In this document: positions 7,705 through 14,103 of the stretch, in pieces
How the letters are laid out: each line of letters starts with the position of its first letter
Numbering within the stretch: position 1 is the first letter of the stretch
NCBI GenBank assembly: GCA_035500455.1
Contig: DATJXG010000180.1
Span: 1 to 14,103, forward strand
DNA length: 14,103 nt
Direction of reading: 5' to 3'
DNA from: DATJXG01 sp035500455
Lineage (GTDB): Bacteria > Acidobacteriota > Terriglobia > Terriglobales > Acidobacteriaceae
Made by a program: the position numbers and the translations under genes
The notes under the pieces: model-generated
Database searches by the model: none
The model's input: only the letters and a program-made list of their open reading frames with translations
What the model was told of the DNA's origin: nothing

Positions 7705-9450
7705 TCAATTGGACGGACACTTGCCGATTGAGCCCGCGTCGAAAATGCTTGTGATCTCGGCGGCTGACAATGCCCTTCCATACAGCGAGACCTCGTCGAG
7801 GCTGCCCTGAAAGAACGAGTCTGTAGCTCTTCCTCCAATGGCAAACCCTGACGAAACCGGGGTGGTAGTGATGGTGGTTGTAGCCGAGGCGACTGGCAGG
7901 CCATCTTCGTAAGCCAGCATAGTACTGCCGTCACGCACGAAGGCGAAGTGGTGGAACAGGCCGTCGTTAACCGGCGGCGTATCCACTGTCATGGCTGTGG
8001 TCGCGTCGGCCAGGCGGAACCGTAATTGATGGTTGACCGCCGGCTGATACGCGACGCGGAAGCCTGGAGCGACGCCAAAGCCGGCATCGCCGACAACGAA
8101 CTCTCCCACTCCGCTGCTTAACTCTGAGGTGGTCTTCATCCAGAACTCCACGGTGAAATTCCCCGAGCTGACATCCAGTCCAGTGCCGTTCACCGCTCCC
8201 ATGGTGATGAAAGACGCGCCATCGAACACAAAACCAGAGCCAACTTCCGCGGGAGCGAAGGTAACGTTGCCGGTGACGGTGCCGTTGTAATCGCCGGTGG
8301 CGTCATTCGCGTTGCCTTCTCCCTTCCACCAGCCCACGAGTCCAAGCTGCTGAATGCAACTCTCCACCGCAGGATTGATGCGCAGAATCTGTCCTGCCCC
8401 CGCCCCGCCGACGAAGCCGAGGTTGGAGACATATAGGTTTCCGTCCGGCCCCATGGTCATTCCGGTCGGGAAGGTGAGACCAGTCGTGATGGTGGTCAGA
8501 ACGCCCGTGGAATCAATGTGCACCACGCTACCCGCCCCTACCTGCGAGGGACCCGGGAAGCCAGCCGAGGTCATTGACTCAAGGATGTAGAACCCACCAT
8601 GGTTGTCAGAAACCAGACCGAGAACCGTAGTCAGGCCTGACGCCCAGGTTGAAAGCGCACCGTCGCGCGTGAGCTGATAAACACTCTCGCTGCCCGGAAC
8701 GATGGGGAAGGGCCCGAGTGTGCCGAAGAACAGCGAATTGCTCTGTGAGGCAAGCACCGTGGGACCGATCCAGGTAGGGCTGGTGGCAGACACGTCCAGA
8801 ATGCGCTCGATCCTGCCAGACCAGGGAGAAACGCGATCGATTTCCTGATGGTTTGGATCTACGACGAACAACTTGCCGCGTAGTGACAGCATGCTGTACC
8901 AGGTGCCCGAAGGATCAAAGTCGTCGGGATCGGGGTTGGCGATGAGGTGGTGGTCCTCAAAGCGGCTGAGATCCGCCACCAGCTTCCAGTGGCCGTTCTT
9001 GCCGACTTTGATCACGCCGTTTGTAGTGCCTTTGAGTCCGTGCGAGCAACCGCCGCCGGCCAGCAAGGCATACAACGTGTCGCCGACAAACGCAACATCG
9101 GAAACCCCACTTACGAGCGAGCCCTGGGCAGAGCTGGTTTGGGTAGAGGGTAGATGATCCACAACCGTCGTGACTGTGCCGGAGGAATCGATCCTGGAAA
9201 TGCGAGCGGTGTAGCCGCCGGAATAGGGTCCGACTGGCGAGGGCACTTGCTGGCACTTTCCGACGGTGGAAAGGGAACCTCCCAAGCCTCCTTCTGCTAC
9301 GTAGAGATTGCCATCCGGTCCGAATTTCAGTCCTCGAGGGTTATTCAGTCCAGTCGCGAACACAGTGGTGTTGGTTTGAGCTTGCATTGCACTAGCGAAC
9401 AGAACAAGCAGGCCCAGCACAGTACAGCGACGAAGCAGCGCTAGGGTCAT
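7705..9450 (-). CDS. Secreted NHL-type beta-propeller (ScyD/ScyE-like) fused to a LamG-like domain
   Basis: The protein has 581 residues with a signal peptide (about 1-24, cleavage near MQA-Q). Residues about 27-362 form an NHL/SMP-30 type propeller. The first blade GLNNPRGLKFGPDGNLYVAE and last blade GLTFPTGMTMGPDGNLYVSN match closely, as in propellers that close on themselves, and the block GCSHGLKGTTNGVIKV with YTARISRID resembles the ScyD/ScyE family. Residues about 368-578 form a concanavalin-like LamG domain: GLVGWWKGEGNANDATG, NFTVEFWMKT, HHFAFVRDG, and the ending DEVSLYGRALSAAEI. ScyD and ScyE are named from cyanobacterial scytonemin clusters, but no other scytonemin gene is visible, so the name indicates fold only. 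LamG domains commonly bind sugars or matrix. The protein is probably extracellular or periplasmic and binding rather than catalytic. The ATG at 9450 has AAGGAG 8 nt upstream (9464-9459). No C-terminal sorting signal was seen. Confidence 0.88.
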   Translation of the reverse strand: MTLALLRRCTVLGLLVLFASAMQAQTNTTVFATGLNNPRGLKFGPDGNLYVAEGGLGGSLSTVGKCQQVPSPVGPYSGGYTARISRIDSSGTVTTVVDHLPSTQTSSAQGSLVSGVSDVAFVGDTLYALLAGGGCSHGLKGTTNGVIKVGKNGHWKLVADLSRFEDHHLIANPDPDDFDPSGTWYSMLSLRGKLFVVDPNHQEIDRVSPWSGRIERILDVSATSPTWIGPTVLASQSNSLFFGTLGPFPIVPGSESVYQLTRDGALSTWASGLTTVLGLVSDNHGGFYILESMTSAGFPGPSQVGAGSVVHIDSTGVLTTITTGLTFPTGMTMGPDGNLYVSNLGFVGGAGAGQILRINPAVESCIQQLGLVGWWKGEGNANDATGDYNGTVTGNVTFAPAEVGSGFVFDGASFITMGAVNGTGLDVSSGNFTVEFWMKTTSELSSGVGEFVVGDAGFGVAPGFRVAYQPAVNHQLRFRLADATTAMTVDTPPVNDGLFHHFAFVRDGSTMLAYEDGLPVASATTTITTTPVSSGFAIGGRATDSFFQGSLDEVSLYGRALSAAEITSIFDAGSIGKCPSN

Positions 9451-9571
9451 AGGGGAGTCTCCTTAACTCCTAAAAACGGGAGAGTGCATTTTGACCGGCT
9501 GGCGTCGGCACAAGAGCCGGGGCCTGGCGGTTTTCCACAGGTTTTCCTAGGGTCGGGGCGAACGGAGGCGA

Positions 9572-9600
9572 ATTATAAACAGGCATCGGCAATATGAAAA
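9572..9600 (-). promoter_or_regulatory. Sigma-70-type promoter of the propeller/LamG gene
   Basis: On the minus strand TTTTCA (9600-9595), exactly 17 bp, then a perfect TATAAT (9577-9572). Transcription would begin near 9565 and give a leader of about 115 nt. This leader contains a weak CCGGCT/AGCCGG hairpin (9495-9520) and the Shine-Dalgarno at 9464-9459. It is the best promoter in the window by consensus. Confidence 0.6.
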
Positions 9601-9873
9601 ACACAGAAGTACATCCCCAAATGGGGCGAAGCCCACGGCTAATCGGCACAATTTCCGCGAATCTGACTGCAAAGTCTGGAGATAGAGGATCAAGGGGCGC
9701 CATTTAGCCCAGGAAAGGCTACCTGGCAGGCGGATTTTGGGGAGCTCACCTGGAGGTTTGCCGACTGCGCTTTTCGGCTGATGGTTGCGAAACCGGGTCC
9801 GCCTGGCCTGGCTCATGGCGAGCTAAGTGGCGGCCCACGTTGCAGTTCCCGGTCACGCCGGCGTCTCCCACGG

Positions 9874-9879
9874 TACAAT
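9874..9879 (+). promoter_or_regulatory. -10 element placed for leaderless serS transcription
   Basis: TACAAT (five of six consensus positions) ends 7 bp before the serS ATG at 9887, so transcription would start at or just before the start codon. No recognisable -35 lies 16-18 bp upstream and no Shine-Dalgarno lies between this box and the ATG. Both fit a leaderless transcript, which is an inference from spacing. Confidence 0.45.
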
Positions 9880-9886
9880 CAACTGC

Positions 9887-11176
9887 ATGCTCGATCTCAG
9901 CTTCGTGCGCGATAATCTGCCCCTGGTCGAAGAAAAGATGCGGCAGCGCGGCCTCGATCCCGCAATCCTGAAAGACTTCCGCGAGGTGGACACGCAGCGC
10001 CGCCAGGCCATCACCGAGGCCGAAACCCTCAAAGCCCGCCGGAACCGTGCCTCGGACGAAATCGCCAAACTGAAGAAGAGCGGTCAGGATGTCGGCGCAC
10101 TGGTCGCCGAGATGAAAGACCTGCGGGAGAAAATCCAGGAATTCGAGAAGGCTGGCGGAGAATTCGAAGTCCGCCTGCGAGAAATGTTGATGGGCATTCC
10201 CAACCTGCCGCATGAGAGCGTGCCCGTTGGCTCGAGCCCCGAGGAAAATGTTGAAGTCCGCCGCTGGGGAACCGCGCCCCAATTCGGCTTCACGCCGAAA
10301 TCGCATTGGGAACTGGGCGAGGCGCTGGGTGTACTCGATCTGGAACGCGCCGTGAAACTTTCGGGAGCGCGTTTTGCGGTGTATTGGGACTTGGGCGCCC
10401 GATTGGAGCGTGCGCTGGCCAATTTCATGTTGGATCTACACACCCGCGAGCACGGCTATACCGAAGTCCTGCCGCCCTACCTAGTGAACTCGGATTCGAT
10501 GTATGGAACCGGGCAGCTGCCGAAGTTCGCCTCCGATCTTTTTCGCGTGCCCCACGGCGAGAAAGACCTGTGGCTGGTGCCAACGGCTGAGGTCCCGGTT
10601 ACGAATCTTTATCGTGATGAGACTTTAGACGACGCCCGCCTGCCTATCTCGCTCACCGCCTACACTCCCTGCTTTCGCAGCGAAGCGGGATCATATGGCA
10701 AAGACGTACGCGGCATCATCCGCCAGCATCAGTTCCAGAAAGTTGAGTTGGTGAAATTTTCCCGGCCGGAAGATTCCTATGAGCAACTGGAGAAGCTAAC
10801 CAACAACGCGGAAGAAGTTCTGCAGAAGCTGGGGCTGCACTATCGCGTGATGGCGCTGTGCACAGGCGATATGGGGTTCTCCTCGGCCAAGACGTACGAC
10901 ATCGAGGTCTGGCTGCCGGGGCAGCACTTGTTTCGGGAAATTTCTTCTTGTTCGAATTTTGAGTCGTTTCAGGCGCGGCGTGCTAATATCCGCTTCCGGC
11001 GCGAAGGTAAGGGAAAATCTGAGCTGGTACATACCCTCAACGGCAGCGGCTTGGCCGTGGGGCGCACCTGGCTGGCGATCGTGGAGAATTATCAGCAGGC
11101 GGACGGAAGCGTCGTCATTCCCGAAGTGCTGCGGCCGTATATGGGTACGGACCGCATCACAGCGAAGAAGTTTTGA
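9887..11176 (+). CDS. serS: Seryl-tRNA synthetase
   Basis: A class II aminoacyl-tRNA synthetase that charges tRNA-Ser (and tRNA-Sec where present) with serine in the cytoplasm. From the ATG at 9887 the protein has 429 residues, against 430 in E. coli. The frame is open 20 codons further upstream, but that extension is not conserved in type and MLDLSFVRDN is the usual SerRS N-terminus. Residues about 1-105 form the antiparallel coiled-coil tRNA-binding arm (ARRNRASDEIAKLKKSG, then MKDLREKIQEFEKAGGEFE). The catalytic core shows TAEVP (233-237), motif 2 FRSEAGSYGKD (263-273) with RGIIRQHQFQKVE (275-287), REISSCSNFESFQARR (350-365), and motif 3 GSGLAVGRT (386-394) with IPEVLRPYMG (411-420). All key residues are present. 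It appears to head an operon with two envelope protein genes. Confidence 0.98.
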   Translation: MLDLSFVRDNLPLVEEKMRQRGLDPAILKDFREVDTQRRQAITEAETLKARRNRASDEIAKLKKSGQDVGALVAEMKDLREKIQEFEKAGGEFEVRLREMLMGIPNLPHESVPVGSSPEENVEVRRWGTAPQFGFTPKSHWELGEALGVLDLERAVKLSGARFAVYWDLGARLERALANFMLDLHTREHGYTEVLPPYLVNSDSMYGTGQLPKFASDLFRVPHGEKDLWLVPTAEVPVTNLYRDETLDDARLPISLTAYTPCFRSEAGSYGKDVRGIIRQHQFQKVELVKFSRPEDSYEQLEKLTNNAEEVLQKLGLHYRVMALCTGDMGFSSAKTYDIEVWLPGQHLFREISSCSNFESFQARRANIRFRREGKGKSELVHTLNGSGLAVGRTWLAIVENYQQADGSVVIPEVLRPYMGTDRITAKKF

Positions 11177-11207
11177 GCGTGGCTGGTGGTAGGAGGTTGA
11201 ACTAGAC

Positions 11208-11627
11208 TTGAGCAGGGTTGAAACCACTGCCGTTCCGATTGCCCCCGCGGTGCCGGTGAACAAAATCTGGCGCACAATTCGCGGCTACATCCTGTGGTCT
11301 TACGAGCGCGGCACCATCCAGTACGACGTCATGGTGACGCTGATCCTGCTCTTCATATTCCTATCCCCGGTATGGATCAACTTCCGCGACAAACCGATTG
11401 AGCGCACCCCGCATCCTACTGGAGTAGCGGTTCAGCCCGATGCCAACGGCGGCTTCATCTATCAGATTGATGCCAGCGCGGTCCACAGCAAAGGCGACGA
11501 CGCTGTGCGTGGCGAATTGCTGGGGATCATCGAACCTATATCGGGAGAAGTGACCATCAACAACGTGGAAGCAGTGCGCGACCACTCCGGCCGAGTTTTG
11601 GTGTACCGGGTTTGGGTGCATAGGTAA
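11208..11627 (+). CDS. Single-pass inner-membrane protein of unknown function
   Basis: The protein has 139 residues. A basic N-terminal segment (KIWRTIRGYILWSYERG, 19-35) precedes one transmembrane helix at about 40-57 (VMVTLILLFIFLSPVWI). A soluble C-terminal part of about 80 residues follows, placed in the periplasm by the positive-inside rule. That part contains IYQIDASAVHSKGDDAVRGE and LVYRVWVHR, a compact alpha/beta appearance without a motif I recognise. The start is taken as TTG at 11208, with AGGAGG at 11191-11196; the 11 nt spacing is longer than ideal. A stop lies in frame at 11190, and the next alternative (GTG at 11250) has no Shine-Dalgarno. It lies 31 bp after serS and 27 bp before the LolA-like gene, so the three are probably cotranscribed. 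It may act with the LolA-like protein; this is inferred from position only. Confidence 0.82.
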   Translation: MSRVETTAVPIAPAVPVNKIWRTIRGYILWSYERGTIQYDVMVTLILLFIFLSPVWINFRDKPIERTPHPTGVAVQPDANGGFIYQIDASAVHSKGDDAVRGELLGIIEPISGEVTINNVEAVRDHSGRVLVYRVWVHR

Positions 11628-11654
11628 CAAATACTAGAGGCGCGGAGCTGGACG

Positions 11655-12359
11655 ATGCTCTGGAGCAAGTGGCAATCGTGCTGTTTGGCTCTCACATTGT
11701 TATGCGGCGTGGCCGTTGCGCAGGACGCGTCTTCCTCAGGCTCCTCGCTGGAGCACATTCTCAACCGGATGGACAGCGAGGCCGCCAATTTCCACAGCGC
11801 GGAAGCCAATTTTCAATGGGACCAGTTCCAGCGCGTGGTGGAAGAGACTGACACACAAAAGGGGAAGATCTATTTCCGCCGGGTCGGAAACGATACCCAG
11901 ATGGTGGCCGACATCACCCAGCCAGAACCCAAGTACGTCCTCTACGAGGAAGGAAAGGTGCAGTGGTACCAGCCGAGAATCGACCAGGTGACGGTGTATG
12001 ACGCCAGCAAGAGCCGCCAGGATGTGGGCACCTTTCTTCTGCTGGGTTTCGGTGGCGGCGGCCACGAGTTGCTGAAATCGTTCGACGTGAAATTTCTGGG
12101 CAATGAAAAACTGGGCGATGTGAACACGGCGAAGCTGGATCTCACGCCCAAGGCCGCCAACATACGCAATCACGTGGAGCACATAGTGCTGTGGGTTGAT
12201 CCCAATTTGGGAGTGTCGGTGCAGCAGCAGCTGTTTCAGCCTGGAGGCGATTATCGCCTGGCGAAGTATTCGGACATCCGCTTGAACCAGAAGATTTCGG
12301 ACAACATTTTCAAGCTGAAAACCACCGGCAAGACCAAGTTTGTTTCACCGCAAGGCTAA
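11655..12359 (+). CDS. LolA-like outer-membrane lipoprotein carrier/sorting protein
   Basis: The protein has 234 residues with a signal peptide ending near VAVAQ (residue 23). The mature part begins with a helix (SLEHILNRMDSEAANFHS, 31-48) followed by the beta-sheet core of the LolA/LolB fold: SAEANFQWDQF, GKIYFRRVG, then PEPKYVLYEEGKVQWYQP (91-108), the family's 'sorting protein' signature in which a substrate-derived value is tested, then QVTVYD, LDLTPK, IVLWVDPNLGVSVQQQLFQP and YSDIRLNQKISDNIFKL (205-221). LolA carries lipoproteins across the periplasm from LolCDE to the outer membrane; many bacterial relatives outside Proteobacteria have unproven cargo. GGAG at 11644-11647 is 7 nt before the ATG. 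There is no acceptable lipobox (LTLLC), so it should be soluble in the periplasm. It is probably the third gene of the serS operon. Confidence 0.85.
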   Translation: MLWSKWQSCCLALTLLCGVAVAQDASSSGSSLEHILNRMDSEAANFHSAEANFQWDQFQRVVEETDTQKGKIYFRRVGNDTQMVADITQPEPKYVLYEEGKVQWYQPRIDQVTVYDASKSRQDVGTFLLLGFGGGGHELLKSFDVKFLGNEKLGDVNTAKLDLTPKAANIRNHVEHIVLWVDPNLGVSVQQQLFQPGGDYRLAKYSDIRLNQKISDNIFKLKTTGKTKFVSPQG

Positions 12360-12380
12360 GATTCAAAAGGCACTAGCCCT

Positions 12381-12506
12381 GTGGAAGAATTAAAGGCTGA
12401 AATTGCCGCTAGCCGCAGCTATACTGCGGGCTGGCGCACATTTCTGCATATCTTGAAGGGCGGAAAGCTCTTCGTGCGCCGGTCTGGGCGGCTATTTCAT
12501 GGCTAA
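12381..12506 (+). CDS. Possible small protein (41 residues) overlapping the next gene
   Basis: The frame starts at GTG 12381, preceded by AAGG (12367-12370, 10 nt away), and ends with TAA at 12504-12506. It would encode MEELKAEIAASRSYTAGW followed by RTFLHILKGGKLFVRRSG and a short end, a basic amphipathic peptide with an acidic N-terminal helix. The stop codon lies inside codons 2-3 of the next gene (ATGGCTAA), which itself lacks a good ribosome binding site, the arrangement expected for translational coupling. Third-position GC is only moderate (about 58% by my count), so this is a candidate. The alternative is a non-coding spacer with a chance frame. Confidence 0.4.
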   Translation: MEELKAEIAASRSYTAGWRTFLHILKGGKLFVRRSGRLFHG

Positions 12507-12714
12507 GGTTTTTACGATTCCCGTACCCCCGAAGATGGGCCGCCGTCGCCGCGAGCACAGTTCCGACCCACGCTACGTGGAGGGCCAGCGCCTGCTGGTG
12601 GAAGCTATGAAATATCTGGCGCAATCCGACCCCGTGGCCAACCGTGAAGCGGTGGCGCTGCTCTCCGAACATGTGCGTACCCGCTTCCGCATGACGGACT
12701 CGCCGCTGAGCTGA
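12499..12714 (+). CDS. Small protein of 71 residues, function unknown
   Basis: The translation begins MAKVFTIPVPPKMGRRRRE, with a basic patch at 14-18, then a helical region (YVEGQRLLVEAMKYLAQSD, 26-44, and REAVALLSEHVRTRF, 49-63). There is no signal peptide or membrane segment, so it is cytoplasmic. I do not recognise the family; the RRRRE patch would suit nucleic-acid binding, but that is a guess. The ATG at 12499 is the only reasonable start, since an in-frame stop precedes it and there is no other start codon. No Shine-Dalgarno is present, but the preceding 41-codon frame overlaps it by 8 nt. It follows the LolA-like gene on the same strand with a 139 bp interval. Confidence 0.6.
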   Translation: MAKVFTIPVPPKMGRRRREHSSDPRYVEGQRLLVEAMKYLAQSDPVANREAVALLSEHVRTRFRMTDSPLS

Positions 12715-12771
12715 ACAGCCTCGCTGTATGTTGGCTAACTGTTTGATCCCACAATGTTTTGTTGTCCCATT

Positions 12772-12798
12772 CCTGCTGACTCCTGGTCAGGCGGCAGG
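12772..12798 (+). terminator. Imperfect hairpin between the 71-residue gene and the receptor gene
   Basis: CCTGCTGAC (12772-12780) can pair with GTCA (12786-12789) and GCAGG (12794-12798), leaving a GGCG bulge. A tiny ACAGC-CTC-GCTGT hairpin also lies directly after the stop (12715-12727). Neither has a T tract. One of them could end the serS operon; evidence is weak. Confidence 0.25.
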
Positions 12799-12808
12799 CA
12801 CAATTTGC

Positions 12809-12839
12809 TTGACCGATCCCTGGTGTGACCTTCTACACT
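12809..12839 (+). promoter_or_regulatory. Candidate promoter of the TonB-dependent receptor gene
   Basis: TTGACC (12809-12814) matches the -35 consensus at five of six positions, and TACACT (12834-12839) matches the -10 at four of six. The 19 bp spacer is long. Transcription would start near 12846, leaving a leader of about 23 nt that contains the Shine-Dalgarno GAGGAGGG. Confidence 0.4.
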
Positions 12840-12868
12840 TCTTGCCAATCGTAGGGTGAGGAGGGTCC

Positions 12869-14103
12869 ATGTTCCGCCGCCCAGGCCGGGCTGTACTTGC
12901 TCTCAGTTCCACGTGTTTGCTCGCTGTCCTGCTGCAACTTCCCGCGTTCGCCCAGAAGATCACCGGCGACATCACCGGCACCGTGACCGACAAGTCGGGC
13001 GCGGTTGTGCCCAACGCCACCGTCACGGTGGAAAGCGTGGCGACCGGACAGACCCGCACCGCCACCACGTCGGCCAGCGGCAACTACACTGTGCCTGAGC
13101 TGGCAGTGGGCACCTACAAGATCAAGAGTACGGCCCAAGGCTTCAAGACCAGCGCCCGCAACGCCGACGTGGCTGCAGGCGCGGTTACCAAGGCCGATTT
13201 CACGATGGAGATCGGGCAGCGTAACGAAATCGTCGAGGTGGAAGGCGTAGCGCCGCTAGTGGAGTTGTCTCCCAACGACAACAACTACGTGGACAGCAAG
13301 AAGATCGAGAACGTCCCCCTGAACGGCCGCGACTTCAACTCGCTGCTGGCAATCACTCCGGGAGTACAGCGGGAGCCCGGCGGCGGGTTCCTGGCCATCA
13401 GTATCAACGGCTCGCGGACTACATCCAATAACTACTTTATTGACGGCCTCTACAACAACGACCGCTACTACGGCGACTCGGCCATCAATCAGACCGGTAT
13501 TCTCGGCATTCCCGCTGTGACTTTCCCGCCCGACGCGATTGAGGAACTGAGCGTGCAGGAAACGCCCTCCGCGGAATTCGGCGTAAAAGGCGGAGCGCCA
13601 ATTCTGCTCAACATGAAGAGTGGAACCAACGTATGGCACGGCGGCGGGACCTGGGTGAACCACAACGGGCTGGGAGACGCGGATAACTACTTCGCGAATC
13701 ACAATACCGACGATTGCCAAACACCGGGCGAGTGCACGCCCACGAACATACACAACAACCAGTTTCACGCCAACATCGGCGGACCGATCATCAAGGACAA
13801 AGCCTTCTTCTTCCTGTTCTATGAAGGACAACGAAACATCTCGGAAGCGGTGAAGAGCCGGAACGTTCCCACACCGGATGAGATCACGGCGGCGGAAGAT
13901 GATATTGCCGCCAACGGCTTGACGATCGACCCCGTGGGGCAGACCCTTTTGAGTTACTTCCCGACCTCACCCACCGGAATTTTGACCCAGCACACCCCCA
14001 GCACTGCCAGCAATAACGAATTCGGCGTGAAGTTCGACTACAAAATCAACTCCAACAATTCTTTGGCGGTTCGCTACATTTTTGGCGACAGCCTGCAAAG
14101 CGG
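12869..14103 (+). CDS. Oar-like TonB-dependent receptor with carboxypeptidase-regulatory domain, C-terminus beyond the right edge
   Basis: From the ATG at 12869 (AGGAGG at 12859-12864, 4 nt spacing) 411 complete codons are open to the edge with no stop. A signal peptide (cleavage AFA-Q after residue 28) precedes a CarboxypepD_reg/Ig-like domain (about 31-113: ITGTVTDKSGAVVPNATVTV, then GNYTVPELAVGTYKIKSTAQ and GFKTS). Next is a TonB plug domain (about 125-255: VPLNGRDFNSLLAITPGVQ, SINGSRTTSNNYFIDGLYN, ILLNMKSGTNVWHGGG). The barrel then starts with NIGGPIIKDKAFFFLFYEGQ (302-321). This layout is that of the large Oar-like outer-membrane receptors (usually about 1,000-1,250 residues) that are numerous in Acidobacteriota and thought to import oligosaccharides or other large ligands using TonB energy. 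No TonB box is obvious after the signal peptide. No partner (SusD, sigma/anti-sigma pair) is visible in the window, so the substrate cannot be inferred. Confidence 0.93.
   Translation, partial: MFRRPGRAVLALSSTCLLAVLLQLPAFAQKITGDITGTVTDKSGAVVPNATVTVESVATGQTRTATTSASGNYTVPELAVGTYKIKSTAQGFKTSARNADVAAGAVTKADFTMEIGQRNEIVEVEGVAPLVELSPNDNNYVDSKKIENVPLNGRDFNSLLAITPGVQREPGGGFLAISINGSRTTSNNYFIDGLYNNDRYYGDSAINQTGILGIPAVTFPPDAIEELSVQETPSAEFGVKGGAPILLNMKSGTNVWHGGGTWVNHNGLGDADNYFANHNTDDCQTPGECTPTNIHNNQFHANIGGPIIKDKAFFFLFYEGQRNISEAVKSRNVPTPDEITAAEDDIAANGLTIDPVGQTLLSYFPTSPTGILTQHTPSTASNNEFGVKFDYKINSNNSLAVRYIFGDSLQS

Larger units (their letters stand above)
9451..9886. other. Divergent intergenic region upstream of serS
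   Basis: This 436 bp region carries the promoter and leader of the propeller/LamG gene (9451-9600) and the serS promoter at its right end. Between about 9601 and 9870 I see no gene, tRNA or T-box-like structure; only short imperfect repeats such as CCAGG/CCTGG around 9714-9731. Confidence 0.5.

Noticed and set aside
7441..7731. Open frame of 96 codons in the intergenic region
   Set aside because: The GTG start lacks a Shine-Dalgarno, the translation looks random, and it runs into the 3' end of the propeller/LamG gene.
9601..9870. Possible tRNA or T-box leader upstream of serS
   Set aside because: I found no cloverleaf, no T-box sequence and no specifier-stem arrangement, and serS looks leaderless.
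9827..9886. Twenty-codon N-terminal extension of serS
   Set aside because: SerRS proteins normally begin at MLDLSFVRDN or the like; the length from 9887 (429) fits the family, and the TACAAT box lies inside the extension.
9746..10306. Open frame of 186 codons on the minus strand across the serS start
   Set aside because: It is the reverse shadow of the serS coiled-coil region; the serS frame carries all catalytic motifs.
12411..12432. Hairpin AGCCGCAG/CTGC-G-GGCT after the LolA-like gene as a terminator
   Set aside because: It is imperfect, has no T tract, and lies inside the candidate 41-codon frame leading directly into the next gene.
13256..13831. Open frame of 191 codons on the minus strand
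   Set aside because: It is antisense to the TonB-dependent receptor, whose plug-domain motifs are clear.

Overview
The window looks like chromosome from a diderm bacterium of the Acidobacteriota type. The reasons are an Oar-like TonB-dependent receptor with an N-terminal carboxypeptidase-regulatory domain, an NHL/LamG 'ScyD/ScyE-like' secreted protein, several small secreted proteins of a style common in that phylum, and a base composition of roughly 60% GC by eye. The taxonomic call is an inference from protein style; there is no rRNA or other marker gene here except serS. I see no phage, insertion sequence, CRISPR array, tRNA or rRNA.

Layout. Positions 1-5633 (minus strand) hold a two-gene envelope-biogenesis unit. 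An Omp85/BamA-TamA family outer-membrane protein (5633 to 2700) is followed 8 bp later by a TamB/AsmA-like protein that starts at 2691 and runs uninterrupted off the left edge (897 codons visible). After a 322 bp spacer comes a secreted protein of 265 residues (plus strand, 5956-6753). A perfect 11-bp-arm hairpin separates it from a convergent small secreted protein or lipoprotein (minus, 6859-7236). Next is a 581-residue secreted beta-propeller plus LamG protein (minus, 7705-9450) with a good sigma-70-type promoter, followed at its 3' side by a 12-bp-stem hairpin.

From 9887 rightwards everything is on the plus strand. serS appears leaderless. It is followed by a one-TM inner-membrane protein, a LolA-like periplasmic protein, a possible 41-codon small ORF overlapping a 71-residue conserved-looking protein, and, behind its own promoter, an Oar-like TonB-dependent receptor cut by the right edge (411 codons visible).

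Theme. Apart from serS and the two tiny cytoplasmic proteins, every gene encodes an envelope or secreted protein. The Omp85/TamB pair and the LolA-like protein are outer-membrane assembly and transport factors. The TonB receptor is a likely client of such machinery, and the remaining proteins are exported. The features most worth checking are the seven POTRA-like repeats in the Omp85 protein (E. coli BamA has five), the coupled small-ORF pair after lolA, the leaderless serS, and the propeller-LamG fusion.
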